Position numbers and translations under genes: made by a program
Assembly: GCF_023343835.1 (NCBI RefSeq)
Contig: NC_064437.1
Coordinates: 1,498,001-1,562,000 of the forward strand
DNA: 64,000 nt
Direction: 5' to 3'
Source: Lagopus muta
Taxonomy: Eukaryota; Chordata; Aves; Galliformes; Phasianidae
Notes under the pieces: model-generated
Seen by the model: the letters and a program-made list of their open reading frames with translations, nothing else
Database searches by the model: none
Told to the model about the DNA's origin: nothing
In this document: positions 12,608 to 24,196 of the stretch, in pieces
Layout of the letters: every line of letters begins with the position of its first letter
How positions within the stretch are numbered: position 1 is the stretch's first letter

Positions 12608-14429
12608 CTGCAAAGAGAAAAGCCACTGAAGTTCTGCAGACAACAAATGGTTTCCTCCACGAGAATAAACCACGTGCAATTGTTTTGTATTACAGGTACA
12701 GCTACTCACAAAACATAACTGGATAAAAATCCTGGCAGAGTTTGACTGCACTGCATTGCACTGTTTTATCAAGTTGTGAATGAACTTGAAAATCCATTTG
12801 CAACATGTCCAAGCTAAATTCAGCCCAGTTCTAACCTAGCTGAATCATCCAGGTCACTTTGGTGACATGAACTTTTTCTGGTAATATTCCGCTCAACATC
12901 TTTCACAAGATTCCTCTCCACAGCACAAACATTTTGGTTTGCCTCTTGTTTTTGTGACGGCTCACCAGGCAAAGAAAGGTTACAAAAACACTGAGTTTGG
13001 ATACGTGCCAAACCACCAGCTAACTCCAAGAGAACTTCCAGTGAGGCTACCTGGCCTAAGCCTGTCCTTTCCAAAAGAAAGTCTCTGTTTCTCTGCGAGT
13101 TTCTACTTCTTTCTATGCCCCTGTGATCACAGAACTGGTTGTCAGCCTTTCCAAGAAGAGCACTGCAAAAAGGCTGCTTGTGTTGGTCTTGTAGAGTTCA
13201 GCTAGTCCAACAGAATTGCTCAATTCCAATGAGACTATTTCTGTACTGCGCAGTGATTGAAGCTGAAGGGTTATTACAGTAGGCGTGCAGATATGTGGCA
13301 ACCTCTACATTTTTACTCTTCTGCCTGCTTCTGAATTTTGATCTCTTCCCTGTTGTCCCCACTCTTCTGAGCTTTGAAAAATAAATGATTGGTTAAGTTT
13401 CCATAATGACTCCTTAGGTCCTTCAGGGCGTGCTGGTACAGATTCACAAAGTTACTAAAGCATCAAAATCATCCAGGCAGAAGTTGAAATATTTGATCTG
13501 CTGTCCTTCCAAAAATAGGCCAGAGAGCTTCAGATTCAAACCCTGCTCTTAAACAGCACAAATCCAGACAAAACACTCCTAAAAACCCCAGAAAGGGGTT
13601 CTGTGGAAGGTCTCACTTCACCGGCCTTTATTAGTAATTTTTTGAGACTTCAGTTGTTTTGTTATCACTTAGAACACACTGCTGCACGTTTCTTAAGTTC
13701 CCATTAGATGTCAGGTGTCTGTTTTCGTTATCAGCAAAGACTGAGTGGACTGTGGCAGCCCTACCAGCAGGTGCAGGCAAACTGACTGCAAAGCAACACA
13801 ACATATGCTCTAAGAATGTAAAAGAATCACTCAGCTGCTGCAGGAGTGCTGCAGGATGCTCTTAAGCTCTACTCCTCCCCTGTATTTCCACATACATTTC
13901 TGTGGTTTTCCATTTTTGGAGGGCCCCAGCTGTGACAAGCAAGGCAATTAATGTTGTAGTTATCATGCCATCATTACAAAGTGATGCATTTCTCCAGAGA
14001 ATGGGAACTGGCTTTTAATTAATAGGAGATCATGATGACGATTAACAAGCATAGTAATGGAATAACATGCATCATCGCATTAGATGCTCAGCAGCTACCA
14101 CAGCAAGAGATGCTGAACTTGTATGCATAGAAGCTATTAAGCATACAAAGGCAGCACATGCACAGACAGGGGATCCAGAACAGAGTTTCCTAAGACACAG
14201 AAATGTCCAGGCTCTCACCTACCTTATTATAACACTGAGGAAAGAAGAAACTCTTCAGAATTCACAGTGTGTTTGTTTTATTTACTGCTTAATGCATGAA
14301 CTGCAAACAACTCTAAGAAAATCAACGAGTCACTGGAGCAAAACCAGCTGATACAAAGACAAAAGAGACTTCTGACCTTACTTTCACAGAGTATTGGAAA
14401 AAGCACAACACGTTTTTGAAGAAAAGTAC
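12608..14429 (-). other. PDE4B: PDE4B intron between the first two coding exons
   Basis: This intron of about 1.8 kb is bounded by donor GATGAG|GTACTT at 14430/14429 and acceptor TTTGCAG at 12608. I see no recognisable repeat. A unique, AT-rich block with several TAAT-type cores sits at about 13.93-14.07 kb (see findings). Confidence 0.85.
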
Positions 14430-14535
14430 CTCATCTGCAGTCACTGCCATGACACTGCGGCTTTTCTTCATTATTGAGATTAAAGTGCTCCCCACTACAA
14501 GAACTTGTTCAATTCAACTTCTTCAGTCGAGCAGC
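14430..14535 (-). CDS. PDE4B: PDE4B1 first coding exon with 5' UTR (start codon 14471-14469)
   Basis: The exon carries the isoform-specific start of PDE4B1. The ATG is at 14471-14469 and 14 codons follow to 14430: M-K-K-S-R-S-V-M-A-V-T-A-D-E. This corresponds to mammalian MKKSRSVMTVMADD. The donor GATGAG|GTACTT leaves phase 0, matching the phase-0 acceptor of the next exon. The exon begins after a strong acceptor, CTGTTCTTTCTTTCAG, at 14536, giving 64 bases of 5' UTR (14472-14535). TGA triplets in frame upstream of the ATG support this start. The acceptor shows that at least one further upstream, noncoding exon exists; the CpG island at about 36.5-37.07 kb is the best candidate. The coding part is too short to appear as a long open frame, so it was found by matching the known N-terminus and splice sites. 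Confidence 0.93.
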
Positions 14536-16124
14536 CTGAAAGAAAGAACAGCTGCAGCTTTAGTTTTGAATAACAACCCATTTGGGGTAACAAAGCAGGT
14601 AGCTAGCTGCTGGTATCACAGCTGGTTTGTAACGTGCTGATCACTCCCACCTTAACACCTGGCAGCCATGTTCGGCAAGTGTAGTTCTCTATTAGGGAAC
14701 GGGCAATTTAACACCTAGTAAAATCATGTGAAATGTAATTGGTGTTCACAAGGCTCTGCAATCTAAGCAAGATTGAAACACACATAGGAATACGGGATCA
14801 AAGCTAGCAGGTTCCACTTACAAGGGATTTTCTTTAACTGAACCTTTCCAGATACACAGAAAAAGACTTGAGCTGGCTCTGATAGAAGCCAGTCTGAAAA
14901 ACTGTAATTCAGAAAAGGAATTGCATTTGTATGCGATTCTAAACTCAAATCACAGCTCATGGCCATTACTTCTTGCCACCCTGGCACACACAGCAACACA
15001 GCCACTGTTCCCACCGAGCACCCAGGTGGCAGCAGGGGACAGCAGCACAGGGAGGGAGCAAACCCAGTGCTCCCAGCCCTCTGCTCTGCTCCTGGGGTTT
15101 TACTGCTCACCAAAAGGCTGTGCTGCAAGTTGCACAGCAAGAACACTGAAGCTTTTCCTTTTCTTTCCCTGACAAATGAGGAGAACTGCTGTGCCACTCA
15201 GCGTGCAGACAAGGCGCTCTGCCCTGCTCCGAGGGGCTGCAGCAGGGCCCTGCTTGGGGTTTGCTGCTGAAGCCCCCACAGAAAGCTGTGCAGTGGGATA
15301 TGCTATGGGGGCTTGTAACATGGCATCCACTGTGACACATCGGGGAGTCTGAGCTGCGTTCAGCTCATCTGGCCGCACTGCACTGCAGGCTCAGGAGAGC
15401 AGAAGGCAGCCCAGGCCGCCTGCGGAGCAGAGCCCTCGCACAATGCCAGTGCCAGAGCCATCTCACGGCAGCCCTGGCACCTGTGCTGTTTGTGTTTCCC
15501 CAGGCTCCAACATCCACGCACGCCTGCTCCCATGGCAGCCAAAGCCAGGAGCCCTGCAGCCCTGCCAGGCACACACAGCCTGCAGCAGTGCCAGCACACA
15601 GGGCTGTGCTCCATCCCTGAGAGAGGCCCTGAGGGGCAAAAGCTGGGGCAGGCCGAGGTGCCCAGAGCTGGCTGATGTTGAGCCTCAAGGAGTGAGAAGT
15701 AAAGGCTGGGCAGCCTGCTGGCTGGTCAGGAGAAACTGCACAGAAACATCTATCTCTAAGGCTCACAGCCTATTAGTCGCCTAGTAGTCACACTGCAAAG
15801 CAGAACAGAACTGCAGAATAAATGGAACAATTTTAATCCATCTTCAACAATGGCGAGAAGCTAAACAGCCGTGTTATAAAAAGAATCCCAAAATGACAGT
15901 GGACAGACAGCAAATGAGATGAGACACGGGTAAAGATGACAGCGACAGCGGCATGAATTCACAGACTAGGGAGATCAATTCTGGCGTGACTACTTGCTGC
16001 CAAAAATATGCATTCCTCCACAGCATACAGACAAAATTCCTGAGAAAGAATAAAAGGAGGAAGCAGCTCCTAAGCAGCAGAACGAAGCAGGGTGCAGCTT
16101 CGTACAGTGCTTCTTGGACGTGGT

Positions 16125-16190
16125 CTGAAGGCATGGTGGGGGTGGGCTGGGGATCTCAGATGTCTTTTCCAACCTGGATGATTCTATAAG
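16125..16190 (+). mobile_element. CR1 LINE 3' tail, sense
   Basis: The end of a CR1 copy is visible as 'gggggtgggctggggatctc' followed by 'agatgtcttttccaacctgg atgattctataa'. Confidence 0.8.
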
Positions 16191-16417
16191 TACAAGCCTG
16201 CAGGCTCAAAGATGGGTCTACTGTGCAGGCAGAAGGATGCCAACAAGGCACAGGTCTTTGGGTTGCCAAACTAAAAGAAAGAACTGTTAACACTTGGTGG
16301 TTACGCCATTCAGGAAGTCTAATACAACTACAAATAGCTCAGATACGAGTGGTGATAAACCAAACAGCTCACAGCATTTATACCGGTGATGAAGAATCCT
16401 TCACGTTCTGAAGGAAG

Positions 16418-16540
16418 ACATAGGAATCACAGAGGTGGGAAAAGAGCTCTAAGATCCCCAGGTGCAGCCCCAACCCACTGTGCCCATGGAGCGTGCCCCT
16501 CGTGGAAGCACCAGTGAGAAACAGCACGAGACTACCTAGC
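16418..16540 (-). mobile_element. CR1 LINE fragment, antisense
   Basis: The sequence 'aggaatcacagaggtgggaa aagagctctaag' is the reverse complement of a CR1 3' end. It is followed by diverged CR1-like sequence ('cagccccaacccactgtgcc'). The right boundary is uncertain. Confidence 0.7.
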
Positions 16541-19500
16541 TCAGCATAGCAGAGAAGTAACACAGCAGCAGGAAAAGAGAGCAAAAAAGAAATAGACCGA
16601 GGAAAACATCTTTGGGAAATAAAATCCAAGAGACATTTTGAAAGAGAGTGCAAGGCTGTGTGCAACTTTGCTGAACGCTGGGATCAGAACTGACACTGAG
16701 GAAGTGTGGAGGGATGGACCATGTGGACAAGCAGACTGTGTGGAACCCCTTACACCACAACGTCCTTTCCTTTATAACTATTTATCAATTTGTCAGAGCA
16801 AGTTTGAGCAGAACACTGGAAATAACATGTGATTTTTTAAAAAATAACTCTTAATGTGGACTGCATTTCTGAAAAGGCCACCAAGAAAATCCTAAGGCTT
16901 CCATTAGCCATGGCTAAAACTGCTGTTAAACTCCAAGCCATTCTTTTATTACGTGTTTCTGATATGTTGGATGAAGATCTGGGGGGTGGGAAGGAAAACA
17001 AGTAAAGCAATGCAAATTCCTCACCCCACAGAGGCTACATCAGAATTCCTTTTTGCCAGGCGCATTTTCTAATTCATGCCATCTTCTGTCACAGGCAAAG
17101 GGCTTCTCTCTTCTACCCACATTACCCAAAAAGAGACGACATCCCAGTGGGCTTCGTGTGGCCAGCAGGGAACGCCTACGAGCAGCAAGGTTCTGCAGCA
17201 GGTTTTGGCTTGCAGTCTTTCAGTGCTGTGGCTGGGTCCAATCCATCTGGGCAGCCTTGTGCTAGGCAGGGTACGAGATCTCTGCTCCAACTGAGCTGAC
17301 CTAGTTCTTACACCTGAGTGCTGTGCTGGCTGACCACGCTGTTTGAAAATGACAACAAATGCTCCAGTGATTTCAGGGTGGTGAAGCCTTGTATTGAGGG
17401 TGTGAATTAACAGCAGGGTTCAGTGCTGGCAACCGACAGCGCCGGGGATAAAACTACAGGGCTGCATGTGATAAAGTCTGCTTTTCCTACGCACTCTTAA
17501 AAATAGCTGTTCAACTCATCCAGCGCAAAACCCACTATTTAAAGAAATTTCTAAAGTGCATCTCAATGCACAAACTGTTTTGATTTGCAGTTCCAGGCAC
17601 ACATTTCACCGTGCCACTGCTTTCCCCCCCATTCAGGTGACAGGCAGAGCAGCCTCTCCTCCTGGACGCACAGATGAGCAGGGCCAGGAAGATCACTTCT
17701 CTGCTGCTCACGCTGCGCTAGCGCTTTGGATCAGAGACAGGTTCTGGCAACCAGGGCTGTTCATCCGGCTGCTTTCCTTTTTCAAGAGGGCAAGAGGCAA
17801 AGATTGAGAGACCAGAAAGCAAACTGCAGGAGATGAGGGCCCCCGGTAGCCAAGGCAGTGCTGTGCCCCTTCCATCCAGCTCCAGCAGTGCTTCCAAGAG
17901 CACACGTGTCACCAGCACTGCATTCGTGCCAGCAGCCCAACACTGACCCTGGCAGGTCCTGCAGAACCTGGAGACGGTCAGAGATATGACCAGCAACTGG
18001 AATGCTGACTGAATAGAGAAGTCTTGCAAAGGAAAGGGCTGCAATGAAGGAGTTTATCTGATCGTACAGATAACTGCATCATTTGTGAGCTCAAATCACA
18101 TTCAAACAACCCAATTCTCTGCAGAGATCATCCGAACTTCATAGGGCCACACAAATAGACCGGGTGACACAGACAGACAGGGCAACACGGGGTGACAGTC
18201 ACCAAAGAATGCAATAATCCCACCCCTGCTCCTCCCAGACGAAGCACATGGGCTTGTACTTCAGATCTGGATACAGCACAGCGTTCCTGGGAGAAAAATA
18301 AACCTTACGTGGACCTAACGTTAGGTAAAAGCAAGTTGAGATATCACTAGCAGTGACAGCAGTGACAGCTTTGCCTTTTAATAAAGCAGCCCCATGATGA
18401 GCCAGGACCCACAGCAAGGCAAGGCCACAGCCTTTGTACTGCAATTGCAATGCAACAAAACTGCAGATTTATCAGCAACTGATAAGCATAACCAATTCTT
18501 TCACTATCAAAAGGAAACGCTGTACAGAGGATATCCCATGCAGATATTTGAGAAAGTCCTGCCAGAAGGATGATGCTGCAAGTAAAGAACCTGCAATAAC
18601 TTCCCTGCCCCCGTGTTACCACCAGGGAAATTATCCTTATTACCACAGCACCTTAATGTTCATTAGGAGGTCGCTTACTGCGATATCACTGCGGTTAAGC
18701 GGATTGCAAAGACTCATCTTCTCTCTGGCAACTTAATCACTGGAGCTGAGAATAACCACGAGGGTTCATCCCAGAAATAGAGCCCAAGCAGAGCAAAGAG
18801 CTACCAAGACTACCTATCCTATTATTTTTTTTCTTTTAACCAGATTAATGACTTCAAAATTGTATTTCCCAAGCTCTTTGTCTACGCTTGTGGTCAAAGT
18901 CAATTCATTTAGAAACATCCAGGGCCGTGACAAAGGCTGCAGTTTGCTGGTGGTACCCGGAGCATCCAGGACTGCCAAGGTCGTGCTATTAAAAGACACA
19001 CTGCGTACCTTCCTTGTTCCTGTGCCAATGACAAGCAGAGCCTCCCACTCCTCGGGCTGCAGCTGAGCACTCAGAGAACACAGAATGATTATTAATTATG
19101 CTTTAAAAAAAAAAAAAAAGCTATGTTCATTTAAAAATACATCAGAAAAAAAAACCACAAAAAACAGGGTGTCAGAAAAAGGAGTGTTGTTCCCTTAGCC
19201 TTGCGGATAGCCAGCAGCACAGGATCCCTACATCACCAGCACACAGCACCTGCCCCACGTCACTGATGTACTCCTTGCTCTCCTCAACTCCAACACCATT
19301 GCTTTAGTGACCAGAGGAGAAGTTCTAAAGCCCTGGGGGTGCTTCCCTCCCCCTGCAGCTCAAGAGAGCCCAGGTGAGGCAGCATGCAAGCAGGGTTGCC
19401 CTGCTGAGAGTGCTGGAGCCTGCAGAGAGCTGCACAACCGAGCCCAGAAAGAAAGAGCACCCCGACAAGGACACATCCCTGCTCCTCTTGTATTAGTGCA

Positions 19501-19617
19501 AAATCAGAATTGCAAAGTGTCCCTGGAAAACTGGTGCTGAATGAGACCTGCAAAGGAGAGGACTTGCCAAGGAGAGCAGAAATGTCAACTGCATACGCAG
19601 TGCAGAGCAAGAGCTGA

Positions 19618-19720
19618 AGGAGAATCATGGAATCACTAAGGTTGGAAAAGACCTCCGAGATCATCAAGTCCAACCATCAATTCATCAAGCCTGAAGCATC
19701 TTCAAGAACTGCCAGGAGCC
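19618..19720 (-). mobile_element. CR1 LINE 3' end, antisense
   Basis: A clean reverse-complement CR1 end reads 'gaatcatggaatcactaagg' then 'ttggaaaagacctccgagat catcaagtccaacca'. Confidence 0.85.
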
Positions 19721-21134
19721 CAGGGAGCAGCATCCCCCCAGCCTGCGCGTGGTGCAGGAGACAGGCTCACAGCCTGCTGCAGCTGCTCACCTGCTCCTTC
19801 TGCTCTGCTTGTCCTGCACCCCGTGTTGTGCCAGCAGTCATGGCCTGCTGAGCAGCTGGCAAGTGCAAATGGAGCCTACAGGTATGGGGAGATGCTGCAG
19901 TTGAAGCGGGCACCGGCTCCAAGTGAAACAGCACCTCCAGAGCAAGCTAATGGCCTGGTGCAAAACTGATTCTGTGGCAAATGACAGCAATTGCTGCTGT
20001 GCTGGTAACAAGGAGAAGAATAATAAGCTTTTCTTATCAGAGAAATTAAAAAAAATAAAAGCAAAGCCAGTACCCAGATCCAGCAGCCACCACATGCTCT
20101 CTTCTCTGTCTGCATCCTCCCTGCACCAGAAAGCATTCTGCAGCTGATAAATTGCATTTTCATAAACTGTGCTGTAGACTGCACATAAAGGCAATGCCAT
20201 AAGGAGTTCAAGGAAGGAGAAAGAGTCCATGACCTCTCTGTGCTGTTACATGAGTACAAAATGAGGCTACTTCTGGGATAACAGCATCTATTCAGACTCG
20301 ATGTATTGTTTCTAGCAGCTCTGCCTGTCTGCAGCATCATTGCTGTTGGTGAAAAACAACAAGTTTATTTTTTTACATCACAGATTTTGTGCAGGAGTAG
20401 CTGTTATGACCCTGTTATTAAATACAGGAAGAGCCACTCTCAATTACCATGCACCATATATATAAACTTTTTAAGACGAACCAGAACATACACATCAACC
20501 CCCACAGAAAAACAGCCACGCACCCACAGCAGAGACAAGTTTTCAGCCACCTCCTCCCTGGGCTTAGCACACACCAGCAGCACCACAGCCACCAACCCAC
20601 AGCCCTCCAGGGCCACAGAGGCATGGAGGGAAGGCCAGGCACTGCCCCAGAGCCACACAGCTGCCACAGCAGAGCAGGCATGGAGCAGACACAGCACAGT
20701 GCTTCACCAGGAGCACGCCAGCTGCTGTGCACAGACCAGGGAAGACAACCCGCTTCTAACCCCCCTGTTTACCGTTCATTCAAAACCAGCTCAATCCTGA
20801 GATTTCAGAAGCAGCGCAGTTGTTTCTCTAGAACCAAAGAAGCTGTTTAAATGCAGGCTTTGGGGCTTGCCAGGAGAGCCAAATGCTTTCCAAAACTCAT
20901 GTCTACATGCGTCTGACACACAGCTCTCACTCTGGAGGACACGTGGCTCAGCAAATGGCTCCAGTTTTCACAAAGTCCCCTTTCCCTACAGAAACAGAGA
21001 GCAACTAAAAATAAACTTGCAGTCTCACTGCAGAGGCAAAGCCTGGCACTTGGAGCACTAACATGGACGTTACTGCAACAGCACTGCAGAGTCAGTGCAA
21101 ACCTGATGTATGCTAAGCTCTGATGCTAATGTGA

Positions 21135-21365
21135 TGTACGTTAAGTTCTTCACTATGAGAGTGGTGAGGTGCTGGAACAGCTGCCCAGAGAGGCTGTGAT
21201 GCCCCGTCCATCCCTGGAGGTGTTCAAGGCCAGGTTGGATGGGGCCCTGGGCAGCCTGGGCTGCTATGAAATGTGGAGTTTGGTGGCCCTGCGTGTGGCA
21301 GGGGGGTTGGAGATTCATCATCCTTGAGGTCCCTTCCATCCTGGCCATTCTGTGATTCTGTGATA
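21135..21365 (+). mobile_element. CR1 LINE fragment, sense
   Basis: CR1 3' sequence includes 'gagagtggtgaggtgctgga', 'ttcaaggccaggttggatgg', 'gccctgggcagcctgggctg' and the terminus 'ggccattctgtgattctgtg'. The copy looks relatively intact, so it is one of the younger insertions in the window. Confidence 0.9.
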
Positions 21366-24002
21366 TGCCACACTGCTGCTCCACAAGGAAACCTTCTGCC
21401 TGTCCAGCCCCTACAAACCCACTGTCAGAACAAGCCCATGAGTAAATCAGGCTGCTGCTGACTCCCCCTGGCTTGCCTGAGTGCCTATGGTAGGGAATGA
21501 GCTAGGCTGCACAAGGAGAAGAGGCCAAGTTCCCTTGGAGCAACTGCAATTAAAAAGTAAAGCAGTGGAATGAGGGCACTGTAGCATTTCTCCTTGGGAA
21601 GCAGCCTCTCACAGCCTGCCTTGCCCAGGGTCTCAGTTTGCAGCCCCAAGAATTGCAATGAGATATTCTCAATGCAGCCTGCAAGATGAAACGCTGCTTC
21701 CTTCCGTTCTCATCACTGAGGGAAGAGAAGGGATGAAACTATCAGAAAGCCTCCAGGAGTGGCCTCACAGCTAACAGTGATGCATCAGTGGCAGAACCTC
21801 AGGACACAGAAACACCAAAATGAGAAGCAGCATGATGCCACACAAAGAGGGGTAAGGATGCCAACAGAGCAGCCCCGTGCTGTCTGAATGGAAAGCCACC
21901 CCAAACATATCCATATCAACATGACAAATCCACAGCGTGCCAGTCTAGCAGCTGTGTTACAGCCATTCTTCCTCGGGAGAAACAAGAAGGAATGGAAAGG
22001 CTCCAGCAACCTGCAAACCACACGTGTGTGCTCCCAGCCACTGCCTGCAGCAGCTCCTGCTGCAACACTTCACCCCTTACACTCCAGCAGACATCTATGA
22101 CAACGTTTCCATATTCCCAACAACTTCTTTGTACCAAGAGGTCTCATAAAGCCCGATTTAGAAGAATGCTGAGCTTTATCATTCCAGGATGTACTTCAGC
22201 AGATGTCCCTGTTCCTTTATCTCACTGCTATTTTGTTGCATTCCGTATCTGATATTTGGTTTGTTGGGAAAATATTTGTGCTTTTCCAGGTTTCAGGCTG
22301 AACTTATTGGCACTTTTAAAATGAAAGAATAGCTCTGCAATGTTCTCAGAAATCAAGCGCTCTTATTGTTAGATGAAAGTCACATCTCCAGCATTTTCCT
22401 CCACGCTCTCACTGTAATTTCCTCAATTCCCTCCCCCCCTCCTTATTTCAAACTCTCCAACCCCTTAATGACGTGGGGTGGCACTTCCAACACTCAGCGT
22501 CTGCCTCGTGCCACATACTTTAGAAAGTTCTGATGAAATCCAAGTGCTTCAAAGAGCTCAATTAACGAGCAGCGCGGCTCGGCGACCTCTCCTGCAGCAC
22601 TCCCTGCTCCCGAGGTGGCACTTGACAGGGCCAAGCTTTGTGCCACTCCTCCTTTGTGTGTCACCAGGAAAAGTCAGGCTCTTCTGTCCAAATCGCTCAG
22701 CACTAACACTGCAAAGAGAACTGCAAAGAGACACTGCCTCGCTGCTGAGCAGCAGGCTGCAGTCAGTACTGCTCTTTCAGTAAGACTGGAAAATCTGGGG
22801 GCAAAAGGCAGTCGCTCACCTTTGCAGCAACGAGGTAAAATATTGTCCTTGAAATATACGGTTCTCTTAAAACATGTATCACTGCTGGCCACCAACCATC
22901 AAGCCTGAGCTCCTGTGCGGGCATTGCAGAAACAAAATACCCTATTCTCAGCACAGCATCCTTAGCATCCTTGTGAACTAAGCTCACCCTGGAGCAGAAG
23001 AACTGGAGTTACTCATTCCCATGCAAAAAAGTCAAAACAGCAGCGTTGACGCAGACACCAACTGACCTTTTTAGATCACAAGACAGCAGCCTCCCAAATG
23101 CTGTAAGTCACGAGGATGGCCTAACATTTCTGAAAGGTTTCCTCTTTTTTTTTTTGTTTTTTGGATGATGTGCTTTACTCAGGAAAAAAAAAAAAGTAAA
23201 AGTAAAATGTGTTCCTTTCTCTGGATGGCAAAGCAGACTTTCCTTCTGAGCGGGACAAGCAAGACTGCCCTATCCTAACCTGTACGAGCAGCATGACAGG
23301 TTGGAGCCATGCAATGCAAGCAGGGCCACCTGAACACTGCAGGAGGAGCCTGTGGAGAGGGCTGGGGTGGTTCTGCATCTCTAAGTGGAACCACAACAGC
23401 CACACTTCAGTCACACAGAGGTAATTTCCATGGCAACATACCTCCTGTACGTGCCCTCTAGACACCTCTCCAGCATGGAGAATCTTCAAAGGCACCAAGT
23501 GTTCATGGCCCTGGAAGGCAACCCGAGGCTTCCACCGCTGCTCAGGGAAACAGTGCTTTGTGAGCCAACAAAGAAAGCTACTGCCATTTTCATGCTTCCT
23601 CTCCTTTCTTTAATTTGCTGTAAGAAAAGAAGGGAAGGATTTTCGAAGATGAATAGCAGGCTAACAGGATCCATGCCTTCCTAGGGCCCCACCAATCGCT
23701 CCACAGCGCCCAGCTCAGGGATGCTCGCTGCAGGAGCGGCGCCTGGCCTTCAGCATTACCCTCCTGAAAGGCAAAGGGCGCCCGGCAGAACAGCGGCATT
23801 CGATTGCTCAATGGATTTTAAAGCAGGGATTAACCTCCCTGCAAAATGTAAAGCCAAGATCAACAGCTCTTTTTACAGTTTGGAAAATTGTGTTGTTAAA
23901 GAATGAAAAGAAAGGCATCAGCTTTTCACCTTGTTCTTACTACCTCTGCACAGTGGTGATGAGAGACCCTCATGCTGCACAAGTGGGGGTCAAAGCTCTG
24001 CC

Positions 24003-24041
24003 CTGGGGCCTCTGAAGCGACTGGGGCCTCTGAAGCGACTG
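24003..24041. repeat. 18-bp perfect tandem duplication
   Basis: The unit 'ctggggcctctgaagcga' occurs twice head to tail at 24003-24020 and 24021-24038, followed by the first three bases of a third copy. The identity is perfect, indicating a recent slippage or duplication event. Confidence 0.9.
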
Positions 24042-24097
24042 TATACTCATGTCTCATCTCTGTACAGCCTAATACATGTGCATTTATCTTCTAAGCA

Positions 24098-24196
24098 CTG
24101 TGGAGATGTGGCACTGAGGAACGCAGGCACAGTGGGGGTGGGCTGGGCTTGGGGATCCTGCAAGTCTTTAGCAGCCTTACTGATTCTGTGATTACC
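24098..24196 (+). mobile_element. CR1 LINE 3' fragment, sense
   Basis: The order of blocks is typical of a CR1 end: 'gatgtggcactgaggaacgc', 'gtgggggtgggctgggcttg', then 'cttactgattctgtgatt'. Confidence 0.8.
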
